Part shown: positions 42,706 to 52,290 of the stretch, in pieces
How the letters are laid out: each line of letters starts with the position of its first letter
How positions within the stretch are numbered: the first letter of the stretch is position 1
NCBI RefSeq assembly: GCF_020873895.1
Contig: NZ_JAHWGT010000024.1
Span: 46,448-110,447, forward strand
Reading direction: 5' to 3'
DNA: 64,000 nt
DNA from: Streptomyces sp. DH12
GTDB lineage: Bacteria > Actinomycetota > Actinomycetes > Streptomycetales > Streptomycetaceae
Notes under the pieces: model-generated
Database searches by the model: none
Told to the model about the DNA's origin: nothing
Seen by the model: the letters and a program-made list of their open reading frames with translations, nothing else
Program-made: the position numbers and the translations under genes

Positions 42706-43918
42706 GGGCGTCGCGGAAGCGGCGCCGGTCGCGGTGGCCGGCCGGCGGGGTGTCGGCGAGCCGTACGACGGAGCCGTCCCGCCCGGCGACCACGGGCTTC
42801 GGCGACCGGGCGGCCTTCGCGCGGTACTGGGCGGCGTCGGCGAGCCGGAACAGCCGCCGGGCGGACCGCACGGGCCCGATCGGGTCGCCCGTCGACGCCA
42901 CCCCGCACGCCACGCCCTCCCCGAACTCCAGTTCACCCGCGCGTACGCACAGCTCGTCGGCGACGGCGACCACCTCGTCGGCCTCCGGCCCCACCGCCAG
43001 CAGGCAGAACTCGTCCCCGCCGAGCCGCGCCGCCAGCGCCCCCGGCAGCCGCGCCGAGCAGCAGGACAGCAGCGAGCCGAAGCGCTCCAGGAGGCGGTCG
43101 CCGACGGCGTGCCCGTGGGTGTCGTTGACGTGCTTGAGCCCGTTCAGGTCGCACACCACGAGACTGACCACGGCGCCGTCGGTGAGGAAGCGGTCGACCG
43201 CCTCGTCCAGGCGCGTGTCGACGGCCCTGCGGTTGGCGAGCCCGGTCAGCGGGTCGGTGAAGGCCAGCTTCCGGACCTCCTCCAGCCGTTCGGTCTGGGC
43301 GATCCCGGCGGCCACCACGGAGGCCAGCACGGTCGCGAAGTCGGCGTCGTCCCGGTCGAACGCCGGCGCCCCGACGGGTCGGGCGACGTACAGCTCGCCC
43401 CACGCCCGTCCGTGCAGCACGATCGGGGCGACCACACAGCTGCCGCGCCCGCGCCGGCGCAGCGCCGCCACCCGCCCCCAGGACCGCGGCTCCGCCCGGC
43501 CGGGCGGGCCGCCGGACCGGGCGGAGCCGGTGGCGGCGGTCGCGGCGGTGGCGGCGGTCGCGGCGGGGCCGTACGCCCCGGGCGCGGCGTCGGCGCCGTC
43601 GGCCGTCTCCACCCAGGCGTTCGGCTCGCCCCCGCCCGCCCACCGCTCGTGCAGGAACTCGGTGATCTCGGAGAACTGGTGGACGGGGTAGGTCTCGGAG
43701 TCCGGGAACTCCTCCTCGTCCGGTGCCCGCCGGCCGGCGTTCACGAGGACCTTCAGCCGGCCGAGGTCCCGCTGCCAGGTGGACAGCGCCGCGAACGTAC
43801 CCCCGAGCGCGTCGCACGCGCCGAGCGCCGCGGCCCGCCAGCACTCCCGCGGTGTGTGCGCCGCCGCCATCGCCTGCGCCAGCGCCACCACGGCCTGCAG
43901 TCGGACATCCTCACCCAT
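42692..43918 (-). CDS. cdgE: GAF-GGDEF diguanylate cyclase (CdgE-like)
   Basis: A 408-residue protein predicted to make cyclic di-GMP, which holds Streptomyces in vegetative growth. The N-terminal half (LQAVVALAQAMAAAHTP to ELYVARPVGAPAFD) is a GAF-type sensor interrupted by an Ala-Thr repeat. The GGDEF domain begins FTDPLTGLANRRAVD, has CDLNGLKHVND and an intact active site LGGDEFCLLA (the A-site GGDEF). No EAL domain is present. From memory, a gene of this design next to hutH in S. coelicolor is called cdgE; the symbol rests on that recollection. Confidence 0.85.
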   Translation of the reverse strand: MGEDVRLQAVVALAQAMAAAHTPRECWRAAALGACDALGGTFAALSTWQRDLGRLKVLVNAGRRAPDEEEFPDSETYPVHQFSEITEFLHERWAGGGEPNAWVETADGADAAPGAYGPAATAATAATAATGSARSGGPPGRAEPRSWGRVAALRRRGRGSCVVAPIVLHGRAWGELYVARPVGAPAFDRDDADFATVLASVVAAGIAQTERLEEVRKLAFTDPLTGLANRRAVDTRLDEAVDRFLTDGAVVSLVVCDLNGLKHVNDTHGHAVGDRLLERFGSLLSCCSARLPGALAARLGGDEFCLLAVGPEADEVVAVADELCVRAGELEFGEGVACGVASTGDPIGPVRSARRLFRLADAAQYRAKAARSPKPVVAGRDGSVVRLADTPPAGHRDRRRFRDARPGA

Positions 43919-44077
43919 TCCTCAAGCTTAGGGAGGTGTCCGAACTTTTCACCCAAGGGCCCCTCTGGTTACTCCAGGTGACCCCGCTCCCCGCGGCTCC
44001 ACCCCGCCCCGCCCGGCCGCCCCGGCGCGGTCGGCGGCGGTCGCCGGAGCGGCGGGGCCACCGGGGACGGCGGCCCG

Positions 44078-44935
44078 CTACTCCCCGGGCCACCGCGGCG
44101 GGCGCTTGTCGTTGAAGGCGGCGACGCCCTCCTTGCGGTCACCGGAGAAGGCCACGGTCCGCCACGCGGCGTCCTCCACCTCCAGACCGGCCCGCAGGTC
44201 CAGCCCCTGCCCCAGGCGCAGGGCGCGCTTGGCGGCGCGCAGCCCGACCGGCGAGTTCGCCGCGATGCGGGCCCCCAGCTCCAGCGCGGCGCCGCGCGCG
44301 TCGTCCTCCACCAGCTCGTCGACCAGGCCGAGGGCGGCGGCCTCGGCGGCGGCCACGCGGCGGGCCGTGAAGACCAGCTCGGCGGCGCGGGCGGCCCCCA
44401 CGCGGCGCGGCAGCAGCTGCGTACCGCCGCCGCCCGGGATGACGCCGACGGACACCTCGGGCAGGCCGACGACCGCGGTGGCGTCGGCGACGATCAGGTC
44501 GCAGGCGAGCGCCAGCTCGAAGCCGCCGCCCAGCGCGAAGCCGCGCACGGCGGCGACGGTCGGCATCGGCAGCTCCAGCACGCCCGTGTAGGCGGCGCGC
44601 GCGGTGGGCCGCTGGCGCAGCAGCTCGGCGTCGGTGAAGGAGTTGCGCTCCTTGAGGTCGGCGCCGACGCAGAAGGCCCGGTCGTGGGTGGAGGTCAGCA
44701 CGGTGACGCGTACCGACGGGTCGGCGGCGAGCGCGTCGCAGGCGGCGCCGATGGAGCGGGCCATGGCGGTGGAGACGGCGTTCATGGCCTGCGGCCGGTC
44801 GAGGACCAGCTCGGCGGTGAAGCCGTGCCGCCGCACGGCGACGAACTCGCCGTACCGCTCCTCCCCCGCGGCCCCCGCGGTCGCTTGCCCCGCCCCGGCT
44901 CCGGTCCGGTCCTCGGTCTGCTGCTGCTCGGACAT
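44078..44935 (-). CDS. enoyl-CoA hydratase/isomerase family protein
   Basis: A 285-residue crotonase-fold protein. Oxyanion-hole segments are AFCVGADLKERN and RGFALGGGFELALACD; the catalytic acid position is in GLPEVSVGVIPGGGGTQLLPR, where Glu is present. The C-terminus ends in GVAAFNDKRPPRW, a common crotonase tail. A polar, low-complexity N-terminal 25 residues may be disordered. Hydratase activity is likely; exact acyl-CoA unknown. Confidence 0.9.
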   Translation of the reverse strand: MSEQQQTEDRTGAGAGQATAGAAGEERYGEFVAVRRHGFTAELVLDRPQAMNAVSTAMARSIGAACDALAADPSVRVTVLTSTHDRAFCVGADLKERNSFTDAELLRQRPTARAAYTGVLELPMPTVAAVRGFALGGGFELALACDLIVADATAVVGLPEVSVGVIPGGGGTQLLPRRVGAARAAELVFTARRVAAAEAAALGLVDELVEDDARGAALELGARIAANSPVGLRAAKRALRLGQGLDLRAGLEVEDAAWRTVAFSGDRKEGVAAFNDKRPPRWPGE

Positions 44936-44964
44936 GTGGCGCCCACCCTCCCGGTTAACGAGCG

Positions 44965-46113
44965 TTATCGCGTCTCACCGGGGATCTTAGGCTCCCGCCG
45001 GGACAGCAGCCAGGGCTCGATGACCCCGAGCCCGCGGACCGGGCGCTGCCACATCGGCTGGAGGGCGAAGCGGTACGGGTCCGGGGCCCGGCCCTCCTTC
45101 TCCGCGCGGGCCGCCTCCTCCGCCGCCTGCGCCTCCGACTCGGGCGCCTCGCCCGTGCGGGCCAGCTCCTCCGCGAAGGCCCCGTCGACGAGGACGGCGT
45201 CCTTCGGCGCTATCGACGTCAGCCGGCTGGCGAGGTTCACCGTGGTGCCGAAGACGTCGCCCATGCGGGTGGTGACCGTGCCGAAGGCGATGCCGACGCG
45301 GAGGGCGGGCATGGTGTCGTCGCCCCGCAGCGTCTCGATGAGCCGCAGGGAGATCTCCGCGGCGGTCCCGGCGTCGTCGGCGGCGAAGAGGACCTCGTCG
45401 CCGAGGGTCTTGATCAGCCGGCCGCCGTGCGCGGCGACGAGGTCGGCGCAGGTGGTCTCGAACGCCTCGACCAGCTCCCCGAGCTCCTCCTCCTCCAGCC
45501 GGCGCGTCAGCCGGGTGAAGCCGACGAGGTCGGCGAAGCCCACGGCGAGCCGCCGGTCGACCATCTCGTCGTCGTCACCCGCCTGGACGACCCGGCCGGT
45601 CGCCGCGGCGAGCTGCCGCCGCCACACGTACACCAGGAACTCCTGGAGCTCCGGCAGCAGCAGCTCCACCAGCGGGTACGTGACCTCGGTGCGGGTCATC
45701 CCCGGCTCGGGCGGCTCGGTCAGCCCCTCCAGGAAGGAGTCGATCTGCCACTCCGCGAGCCGCGCCGTGGTCTGCCCCGTCGACCGGGCCACCTGCACGG
45801 CCATGGGTTCGCTGAGCAGCCCGGCCTCGACCAGGCCGGCGAGCCGCCGCAGGGCCAGGACGTCCGCCTCGGTCAGCGCCTTGGCCTGCCCGATGTCGGC
45901 GAAGCCCATCGCCCGCCAGAAGCGGGAGGCCAGGTCCATGGAGACCCCGGCCGTGCGGGCCGCCTGGAAGGGCGTGTAGCGCCGCTCGGCGCCGAGGATC
46001 AACTGCTCCAGGCGGATGGCCAGGGGGTTGTCGGTCGGCTCCGCCGTGTGGTCGACGACATGGTGGGGGGTGGGGTGTTCCGCTCCGCCCGCGTTCGCGT
46101 CGTCGACGGTCAC
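44965..46113 (-). CDS. cya: class III adenylate cyclase
   Basis: Makes cAMP, which in Streptomyces supports germination and development. The 382-residue soluble protein has an N-terminal helical region (residues about 30-150, with MDLASRFWRAMGFADIGQAKALTEADVLALRRL) that looks like a MerR-type helical sensor, and a catalytic domain (about 190-330). Metal-binding Asp residues lie in VGFADLVGFTRLT and LIKTLGDEVLF, the substrate Lys is in IKTLGDE and the transition-state pair in TTVNLASRL. GTG start at 46113. It is the only cyclase gene seen in the window. Confidence 0.92.
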   Translation of the reverse strand: MTVDDANAGGAEHPTPHHVVDHTAEPTDNPLAIRLEQLILGAERRYTPFQAARTAGVSMDLASRFWRAMGFADIGQAKALTEADVLALRRLAGLVEAGLLSEPMAVQVARSTGQTTARLAEWQIDSFLEGLTEPPEPGMTRTEVTYPLVELLLPELQEFLVYVWRRQLAAATGRVVQAGDDDEMVDRRLAVGFADLVGFTRLTRRLEEEELGELVEAFETTCADLVAAHGGRLIKTLGDEVLFAADDAGTAAEISLRLIETLRGDDTMPALRVGIAFGTVTTRMGDVFGTTVNLASRLTSIAPKDAVLVDGAFAEELARTGEAPESEAQAAEEAARAEKEGRAPDPYRFALQPMWQRPVRGLGVIEPWLLSRREPKIPGETR

Positions 46114-46275
46114 CGGCCGCCTCCTGCCCGATCCGTACGCACTGCCCTGCCTGCCGTTCTCTCGCTGACCCGCCGCGTCGACGCCCTCGTCGACCGCCTC
46201 GGCGAACCCGGTCGGCGAATCGCCTCAACGATACGGCAGGTGTGCCCTGGCTCACGTCCGCACGGGCTCGCGCGT

Positions 46276-47139
46276 TCAGTCGGCCGGGCGCAGGTGGACG
46301 ACGTCGCCCGCCCCGACCGCCTCCCGGGCGCCGTCGGCGGTGGCCACGACGAGCCGCCCGTCCCCGTCGACGGCGACGGCCTCGCCGGTCAGCGACCGGT
46401 CGCCGGGCAGCTCCGCCCGGACGGCCCTGCCGAGCGTCGCGCAGCCGGCCGCGTAGGCGGCCTGGAGGCCGCTCGCCGATGGGTCGCCGCCGGCCGCGGT
46501 CCACCGGCGGTACCACTCCTCCACGGAGCGGAGCACGGCCCGCAGCAGGGGGTCGCGGTCGGTGCAGACGGCGTCGGCCAGCGCCAGCGACCCGGCGGTG
46601 GGCACGGGCAGCTCGTCGGCGCGGAGGGTGACGTTGAGGCCGATGCCGACCACGACGCCGTGGTCGCCGGCGCGCTCGGCGAGGATGCCCCCGGCCTTGC
46701 GCTCCTGCCCGCCGACCCTCACGAGCAGGTCGTTGGGCCACTTCAGGGCCGTGTCGATGCCGGCCGCCCGCGCGAGCCCGGTGGCGACCGCGACGCCGGT
46801 GAGGAGCGGCAGCCAGGCGAGCCGCCCGACCGGCACGTCCGGCGCGAGGAGAACGGAGAGGAAGAGCCCCGAGCGGGCCGGCGCCGACCAGGCGCGGTCG
46901 AGCCGGCCGCGGCCCGCGGTCTGCTCCTCGGCGACCAGGACGGCGCCCTCCGCCAGCCCGGCGGCGCGGGCGACCAGGTCGGTGTTGGTGGAGCCGGTGG
47001 CGGGCACCACGTCCAGGGAGGTCCACAGCGCTCCCGGGCGGACCAGGGCCCGGCGCAGCGCGGGGGCGTTCAGCGGGGGCCGTTCGAGGTCGCTCCAGCG
47101 GCCGGCGGAACCGGTGACTGGACCAAGTGGAGGCGTCAT
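46276..47139 (-). CDS. birA: biotin--[acetyl-CoA-carboxylase] ligase
   Basis: Attaches biotin to the carrier domain of acyl-CoA carboxylases. The 287-residue protein is a class I ligase without an N-terminal HTH repressor domain. Landmarks are TGSTNTDL, the biotinyl-AMP loop AGRGRLDRAW, LKWPNDLLV and KAGGILAE, and the C-terminal SH3-like domain. It is divergent from the beta-subunit gene of the carboxylase it probably serves. Confidence 0.94.
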   Translation of the reverse strand: MTPPLGPVTGSAGRWSDLERPPLNAPALRRALVRPGALWTSLDVVPATGSTNTDLVARAAGLAEGAVLVAEEQTAGRGRLDRAWSAPARSGLFLSVLLAPDVPVGRLAWLPLLTGVAVATGLARAAGIDTALKWPNDLLVRVGGQERKAGGILAERAGDHGVVVGIGLNVTLRADELPVPTAGSLALADAVCTDRDPLLRAVLRSVEEWYRRWTAAGGDPSASGLQAAYAAGCATLGRAVRAELPGDRSLTGEAVAVDGDGRLVVATADGAREAVGAGDVVHLRPAD

Positions 47140-47258
47140 GCAACCCAGCCTAGGTGTGGCAAAGACCGCACTGCCGAAGGGCATCCCCGCCGATACGCTA
47201 CGGGCCAGTAGCCACCGTACCCGTGACCACACGTGACCAGGCAGGGAGCCGCATCCCG

Positions 47259-48848
47259 ATGTCCGAGCGTCAAGAGACCGACATGCACACGACCGCGGGG
47301 AAGCTCGCGGATCTGCAGCGCCGAATCGAGGAGGCGACGCACGCGGGTTCCGAGCGTGCCGTCGAGAAGCAGCACGCGAAGGGCAAGCTGACGGCCCGCG
47401 AGCGGATCGCCCTCCTCCTGGACGAGGACTCCTTCGTCGAGCTGGACGAGTTCGCCCGGCACCGCTCCACCAACTTCGGGCTGGAGCGCAACCGCCCCTA
47501 CGGCGACGGCGTGGTGACCGGGTACGGCACGGTCGACGGCCGTCCGGTGGCGGTGTTCTCGCAGGACTTCACCGTGTTCGGCGGGGCGCTCGGCGAGACC
47601 TTCGGCCAGAAGATCATCAAGGTGATGGACTTCGCGCTGAAGACCGGCTGCCCCGTCATCGGCATCAACGACTCCGGCGGCGCCCGCATCCAGGAGGGCG
47701 TCAGCGCGCTCGGCATGTACGGCGAGATCTTCCGCCGCAACACCCACGCCTCGGGGGTGATCCCGCAGATCAGCCTGGTGGTGGGCCCGTGCGCGGGCGG
47801 CGCCGTGTACTCCCCCGCGATCACCGACTTCACGGTCATGGTGGACCGCACGTCGCACATGTTCATCACCGGGCCCGACGTCATCAAGACGGTGACCGGC
47901 GAGGACGTGGGCTTCGAGGAGCTGGGCGGCGCGCGGACGCACAACACGACGTCGGGCGTGGCCCACCACATGGCGGCGGACGAGAAGGACGCCATCGAGT
48001 ACGTCAAGTCGCTGCTGTCGTACCTGCCGTCGAACAACCTCTCCGAGCCGCCCGCCTTCCCGGAGGAGGCGGGCCTGGAGGTGACGGACGAGGACCGCGA
48101 GCTCGACACGCTCGTCCCCGACTCGGCGAACCAGCCCTACGACATCCACACGGTGATCGAGCACGTCGTGGACGACGGCGAGTTCCTGGAGGTGCAGGGG
48201 CTGTTCGCGCCGAACATCGTCACGGGCTTCGGCCGCGTCGAGGGCTTCCCGGTCGGCGTGGTCGCCAACCAGCCGATGCAGTTCGCCGGCTGCCTGGACA
48301 TCAACGCCAGCGAGAAGGCCGCGCGCTTCGTCCGCACCTGCGACGCGTTCAACATCCCCGTCCTGACCTTCGTCGACGTCCCCGGCTTCCTGCCGGGCGT
48401 GGACCAGGAGTACGGCGGCATCATCCGGCGCGGCGCCAAGCTGATCTACGCGTACGCCGAGGCGACCGTCCCGCTGATCACCGTGATCACGCGCAAGGCG
48501 TTCGGCGGCGCGTACGACGTCATGGGCTCCAAGCACCTCGGCGCGGACCTCAACCTGGCCTGGCCGACCGCGCAGATCGCGGTGATGGGCGCCCAGGGCG
48601 CGGTGAACATCCTGCACCGCCGGGCCATCGCGGAGGCCCCGGAGGACGAGCGGGAGGCGCTGCGCGCACGGCTGATCCAGGAGTACGAGGACACGCTGCT
48701 CAACCCGTACACGGCGGCGGAGCGGGGGTACGTCGACGGGGTGGTCATGCCGTCGGAGACCCGCACGCAGATCGTCAAGGGGCTGCGTCAGCTGCGTACG
48801 AAGCGGGAAAGCCTGCCTCCGAAGAAGCACGGCAACATCCCGCTGTAG
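47259..48848 (+). CDS. pccB: acyl-CoA (propionyl/acetyl-CoA) carboxylase beta subunit
   Basis: The carboxyltransferase subunit, transferring CO2 from biotin to propionyl- or acetyl-CoA. The 529-residue protein has two crotonase-like halves: [23 protein letters not shown] and [21 protein letters not shown] in the N-half, [25 protein letters not shown] and [16 protein letters not shown] in the C-half. The Asp in the C-half pocket that sets substrate preference in S. coelicolor PccB lies near [11 protein letters not shown]. The ATG at 47259 has GGGAG upstream. The epsilon subunit gene follows immediately. Confidence 0.95.
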   Translation: MSERQETDMHTTAGKLADLQRRIEEATHAGSERAVEKQHAKGKLTARERIALLLDEDSFVELDEFARHRSTNFGLERNRPYGDGVVTGYGTVDGRPVAVFSQDFTVFGGALGETFGQKIIKVMDFALKTGCPVIGINDSGGARIQEGVSALGMYGEIFRRNTHASGVIPQISLVVGPCAGGAVYSPAITDFTVMVDRTSHMFITGPDVIKTVTGEDVGFEELGGARTHNTTSGVAHHMAADEKDAIEYVKSLLSYLPSNNLSEPPAFPEEAGLEVTDEDRELDTLVPDSANQPYDIHTVIEHVVDDGEFLEVQGLFAPNIVTGFGRVEGFPVGVVANQPMQFAGCLDINASEKAARFVRTCDAFNIPVLTFVDVPGFLPGVDQEYGGIIRRGAKLIYAYAEATVPLITVITRKAFGGAYDVMGSKHLGADLNLAWPTAQIAVMGAQGAVNILHRRAIAEAPEDEREALRARLIQEYEDTLLNPYTAAERGYVDGVVMPSETRTQIVKGLRQLRTKRESLPPKKHGNIPL

Positions 48849-48878
48849 ACCCCCGTGGACGCCTGTGGAGGAGCTTCG

Positions 48879-49088
48879 ATGATCAAGGTCGTACGGGGCA
48901 ACCCGACCCCCGAGGAGCTGGCCGCCGCCCTCGCGGTGGTGCGGGCCCGCGCCGCCGCCGCGGCGGCCGCCGGGACCGGTGACGCGCCGCGCGCGCCGGA
49001 GGCGTGGTCCGCGCCCGCCCGCATCGCCCGGACGGCGACGCCGGCGCCGGGCCCGCGCTCCTGGACGCGCACCTACTGGCCGGCGTAG
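48879..49088 (+). CDS. pccE: acyl-CoA carboxylase epsilon subunit
   Basis: A 69-residue protein with the AccE/PccE family start IKVVRGNPTPEELAAALAVVRAR and the conserved tail SWTRTYWPA. It binds and stimulates the carboxylase complex. It lies 30 bp after the beta-subunit stop with GGAGGAG before the ATG. A strong terminator follows. Confidence 0.9.
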   Translation: MIKVVRGNPTPEELAAALAVVRARAAAAAAAGTGDAPRAPEAWSAPARIARTATPAPGPRSWTRTYWPA

Positions 49089-49109
49089 CGGCGCCGGGAG
49101 CACGGCGGA

Positions 49110-49150
49110 AGGCGCCCCCGGGCCGGTGCGGAACCGGCCCGGGGGCGCCT
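49110..49150. terminator. Perfect 18-bp hairpin terminator
   Basis: Arms 49110-49127 and 49133-49150 pair without mismatch around GCGGA. The hairpin is shared by the convergent epsilon-subunit and secreted-protein genes. Confidence 0.85.
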
Positions 49151-49167
49151 CGCGTGTGGCCCTCGGA

Positions 49168-50331
49168 TCAGAACTTGCCGGAGCCGTAGAAGGTCGCCTC
49201 CTGGCACAGGACGGGGCCGACCAGGCACAGGGCGTTGGCGTACTTGCGGGTGTAGACGTTGGTGACCTTGCCGCCGTTGTAGATGTAGACGTGGTGGTTG
49301 GGCATCAGGCGGTGCTTGCCGCTGATGATGGAGTAGTTGCCGCTGGTGGTCAGGTGCATGGAGAAGGCACCGTCGATGGCCCCGAACTTGCAGAACGGGT
49401 TGGAGGCGTGCGTGACCATGCGCACGTCCACGTAGTTGGAGCCCGAGCCCAGCTTCTTGGCGTAGGTGTTCTTGCCGGAGGCGGTCTTGGTGGCGACGAG
49501 CTTGCCGGTCTTCTTGTTGTAGACGTGCGTGGCGCTGATGCTCTTGTTACCGGTGACCGACTTCTTGCTCCAGTCGATCGTGCCGTGCACGGCCGTGCGG
49601 TACTTCGAGGACTTCCAGTCGAAGCCGGAGCGGTTGTCGCCGGCGAACTGGTAGCCCTTGCCGTAGTCGCAGCCGGCGGCGGGCGCGTCGATCCGCTTCT
49701 GCGGGATGAACGCCACCCAGCTGACGGTGGTGGTCTTGGCGGCCGCCGCCGCGGTGGCCTGCGCGGTCGCCTGGGCGCGCATCGCGCCGACCGCGCTCTC
49801 GCCCTTGCCCACCGCCGGGACGGTGACCCGCATGCTCCACATGCGGGCGCCCGGCGCGGTGGCGCCGTCGGCCAGCACGGGAGCTACGTCGTAGCGGTAG
49901 GTGGCGCCCGGGGTGAGCGCCGTGTCGCGGAAGGCGCCGGCGCCCGGCGCGGTGGTGGCGACGGCACGGCCGTCGCGCTTGACGGTGTAGCGGGCGTCGC
50001 CGGCGTACGGCTTCCAGGACACGTCGACGAACTCGGGGGCCGCGGCGGTGGTGATGCCCTGGTCGGCCATGGAGGTGTCCACGACGGCCGTCTGACCCGA
50101 GGCGGCCCGCAGGACGCTGAACCCGTGGGTCCTCATCGCGCGGCCCTGCGGGGTCGTGGCGGCGACGCCGGAGACGTCGGCGAACCGCTGCTGGTCGATG
50201 CCGGAGAGGGAGAACGCCGCGGTCCCGCCGGCCGGCGCCGGGTGGGGGGCCGCGGTGGCGGTGTGGCCCACCAGGAGCGCCGGAGCGATCGCCACGGCTA
50301 TGACTCGGCTGGTCGTGCGCATGCGTCCCAT
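49168..50331 (-). CDS. secreted protein with FN3-like domain
   Basis: A 387-residue exported protein. The signal peptide (TTSRVIAVAIAPALLVGHTATA) follows the ATG at 50331 (50322 and 50361 are alternatives). Residues about 75-160 look like a fibronectin type III domain (PEFVDVSWKPYAGDARYTVKRDG, PGATYRYDVAPVL). The C-terminal 190 residues, rich in Lys, Ser and Tyr with cysteines that could pair (CDYGKGYQ, NPFCKFG, ALCLVGPVLCQE), form an unrecognised domain. Function unknown; it may bind or damage neighbouring cells, but nothing in the sequence proves it. Confidence 0.8.
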   Translation of the reverse strand: MGRMRTTSRVIAVAIAPALLVGHTATAAPHPAPAGGTAAFSLSGIDQQRFADVSGVAATTPQGRAMRTHGFSVLRAASGQTAVVDTSMADQGITTAAAPEFVDVSWKPYAGDARYTVKRDGRAVATTAPGAGAFRDTALTPGATYRYDVAPVLADGATAPGARMWSMRVTVPAVGKGESAVGAMRAQATAQATAAAAAKTTTVSWVAFIPQKRIDAPAAGCDYGKGYQFAGDNRSGFDWKSSKYRTAVHGTIDWSKKSVTGNKSISATHVYNKKTGKLVATKTASGKNTYAKKLGSGSNYVDVRMVTHASNPFCKFGAIDGAFSMHLTTSGNYSIISGKHRLMPNHHVYIYNGGKVTNVYTRKYANALCLVGPVLCQEATFYGSGKF

Positions 50332-50586
50332 CGTGTGGAGCACCTTCCGTCGGTGTGTCATGTGCGCAACGACACTAGGGACCCGAGGAGTTGGCCGACA
50401 TTGTCTCTTCGGGCAGTGCCCGGTGAGGCAGTACGCCCCCGCATCCACCGGCCGGGCGCGGGGGCCGCGGCCCGGATCCACCCCTGCCGCCCCGGTGTCG
50501 GCGCGGGCGGCTAGGTTGGGATCCGTCCGCCGCACACCCAGGGCACGGGGCTCTGCTGGGAGCAGCGGCGACAGGAAGGACCCGCC

Positions 50587-50934
50587 ATGACCAAGCGGTC
50601 CGACACGGGGAACACGGCCTGCGCCTACCGGCGCGCCGGGACCGACCCGGTGCACGGGATCTGGGGCCTGAAGCGGCTGACGGAGCGGGAGAGGGAGGTC
50701 CTGCTCCTGCTGGGCACCGGCCTCGGCAACCGCGAGCTGGCCCGGGAGCTGGGCATCGCGGAGCGCACGGTGAAGGCGCACGTGGCGCGGATCGTGGAGA
50801 AGCTCGGGCAGCAGACGCGGCTCCAGGCCGCGGTGCTGTCGGTGCTCGCCCACGACGCGCTCTGCGCCGACCCGCACTGCGCGCGCCGCCACGCCACCCC
50901 GCCGGCGGCGCTGCTCCGCCCGTCCGCCGCCTGA
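50587..50934 (+). CDS. small LuxR-type DNA-binding regulator
   Basis: A 115-residue protein that is little more than a LuxR HTH: LTEREREVLLLLGTGLGNRELARELG, then IAERTVKAHVARIVEKLG. No receiver, GAF or other sensory domain precedes it. The C-terminus has a short Cys/His cluster (LCADPHCARRH). It may be an orphan regulator controlled by abundance or partner binding. Confidence 0.88.
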   Translation: MTKRSDTGNTACAYRRAGTDPVHGIWGLKRLTEREREVLLLLGTGLGNRELARELGIAERTVKAHVARIVEKLGQQTRLQAAVLSVLAHDALCADPHCARRHATPPAALLRPSAA

Positions 50935-50972
50935 CGGGACGTCGGGGGCGAGCCGCGTCTGGTCCGTTGGCA

Positions 50973-51008
50973 CGCCCCCGCTTGAGTACGCGTACTCAGG
51001 CGGGGGCG
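50973..51008. promoter_or_regulatory. 36-bp palindrome containing TGAGTACGCGTACTCA
   Basis: The two 18-base arms (50973-50990, 50991-51008) are complementary apart from one G-T pair. The inner 16 bases form a perfect palindrome without loop, which suits a protein dimer better than RNA folding. It ends 24 bases before the ATG of the small membrane protein. It could also serve as terminator for the LuxR-type gene. Confidence 0.55.
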
Positions 51009-51032
51009 GGCCGGGGCGCGCAGGATCGAAGG

Positions 51033-51161
51033 ATGCTCTGGTCCGACCCCGACGACGAACCGCCCGAGGAGATGCGGGCCATGCAGGCCATGCTCCGCCG
51101 GGCCGGCGTCCTCCTCGCCCTCGCGATGGTCGTGGCGATGTTCGCCGCGGGACTGCGCTGA
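51033..51161 (+). CDS. small membrane protein, possibly MmpB
   Basis: A 42-residue protein: an acidic cytoplasmic start ([18 protein letters not shown]), a basic turn, and one membrane span ([16 protein letters not shown]). GAAGGATG-type ribosome site precedes the ATG. From memory this resembles the conserved Streptomyces morphogenic membrane protein MmpB; I could not verify this. It is 19 bp upstream of maf and may be cotranscribed with it. Confidence 0.65.
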   Translation: MLWSDPDDEPPEEMRAMQAMLRRAGVLLALAMVVAMFAAGLR

Positions 51162-51180
51162 GGGTGCCTACGATGGCGGC

Positions 51181-51786
51181 ATGACTGCTCAGCGCCGCCG
51201 CCTCGTGCTCGCCTCCGCGTCCCCCGCCCGCCTCGGACTGCTGCGTCAGGCCGGTATGGCGCCGGAGGTGATCGTCAGCGGCTTCGACGAGAGCAAGGTG
51301 ACGGCACCGACCCCCGCCGAACTGGCCCTGGCGCTCGCCGAGGCGAAGGCGTCCCTGGTGGCGGCCCGCCCGGAGGCGTCGGGCGCGCTCGTCGTCGGCT
51401 GCGACTCGGTGCTCGAACTGGACGGCCGGGCGCTCGGCAAGCCCGCCGACGCCGAGGAGGCCGTCGCCCGCTGGAAGGCCATGCGCGGCCGTGTCGGGGT
51501 GCTCCAGACGGGCCACTGCGTCCACGACACGGCGGCCAAGCGGTACGCGTCGGCGACGGCGTCGACGGTGGTGCGCTTCGGCGAGCCGACGGACGAGGAG
51601 ATCGCCGCCTACGTGGCGAGCGGCGAACCGCTGAACGTGGCGGGGGCGTTCACGCTGGACGGCCGCTCGGCGCCCTTCATCGACGGCGTGGACGGCAACC
51701 CCGGCAACGTCATCGGCCTCTCCCTGCCCCTGCTGCGCCGCCTCCTGGCCGAGCTGGGCGTCTCCGTCACCGACCTCTGGTCGTAG
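51181..51786 (+). CDS. maf: Maf nucleoside triphosphate pyrophosphatase
   Basis: Hydrolyses non-canonical or surplus NTPs (dTTP/UTP or m7GTP type) to the monophosphate. The 201-residue protein has the Maf signature [16 protein letters not shown], the FDESKV segment, [19 protein letters not shown] and [26 protein letters not shown]. It lies between the carboxylase subunit genes, as is common in Streptomyces. Confidence 0.94.
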   Translation: MTAQRRRLVLASASPARLGLLRQAGMAPEVIVSGFDESKVTAPTPAELALALAEAKASLVAARPEASGALVVGCDSVLELDGRALGKPADAEEAVARWKAMRGRVGVLQTGHCVHDTAAKRYASATASTVVRFGEPTDEEIAAYVASGEPLNVAGAFTLDGRSAPFIDGVDGNPGNVIGLSLPLLRRLLAELGVSVTDLWS

Positions 51787-51840
51787 CCGCGCGGCCCGCC
51801 GGGACGGAGCGCGCGCCGCCGCGGGAGATGCGTACGGCCC

Positions 51841-52290
51841 TCAGACGGGCTGGGCGTCCTCCTCCCGCCCGGCGGGGCCGCCGCCCCCCGCCACGGGCAC
51901 GACGGGTGCGTACGCCACCAGCGTGAGCACCACCAGCCCCATCACCGCCATCATCCAGGCGAAGGCGCCCCACCCCACGAGGCCGACGACGACGGCGCCC
52001 AGGACGGCGTGGGTGAGGGCGCAGGTGACGAGGAGGACGCGGGCCCACCGGCCGGGCGGCACGCCCCGGACGGCGACGCGCAGCAGCACGGCGCCGCACA
52101 GGGCGAGGTAGCCCCCGAGGACGCCGCCCATCACCCAGGTACCGGCGATCACCGCGTCCGGGTCGAGGCCGGCCAGGGACATCCGCTGGCCCCCCAGGAC
52201 GGTCGCGAGGACGCCGTGCAGCAGGACGGCGCCGACCGCCTCGGCGAGGAGCACGACGGCCGCCGCGAGGGCGATCGGTCTGCGGGTCAC
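51841..52290 (-). CDS. four-span membrane protein of unknown function
   Basis: A 149-residue integral membrane protein with four hydrophobic segments (ALAAAVVLLAEAVGAVLLHGV, VMGGVLGGYLALCGAVLL, VLLVTCALTHAVLGAVVVGLV, FAWMMAVMGLVVLTLVAYAP). GTG start at 52290. It faces maf and is divergent from accA2. No family was recognised. Confidence 0.82.
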   Translation of the reverse strand: MTRRPIALAAAVVLLAEAVGAVLLHGVLATVLGGQRMSLAGLDPDAVIAGTWVMGGVLGGYLALCGAVLLRVAVRGVPPGRWARVLLVTCALTHAVLGAVVVGLVGWGAFAWMMAVMGLVVLTLVAYAPVVPVAGGGGPAGREEDAQPV

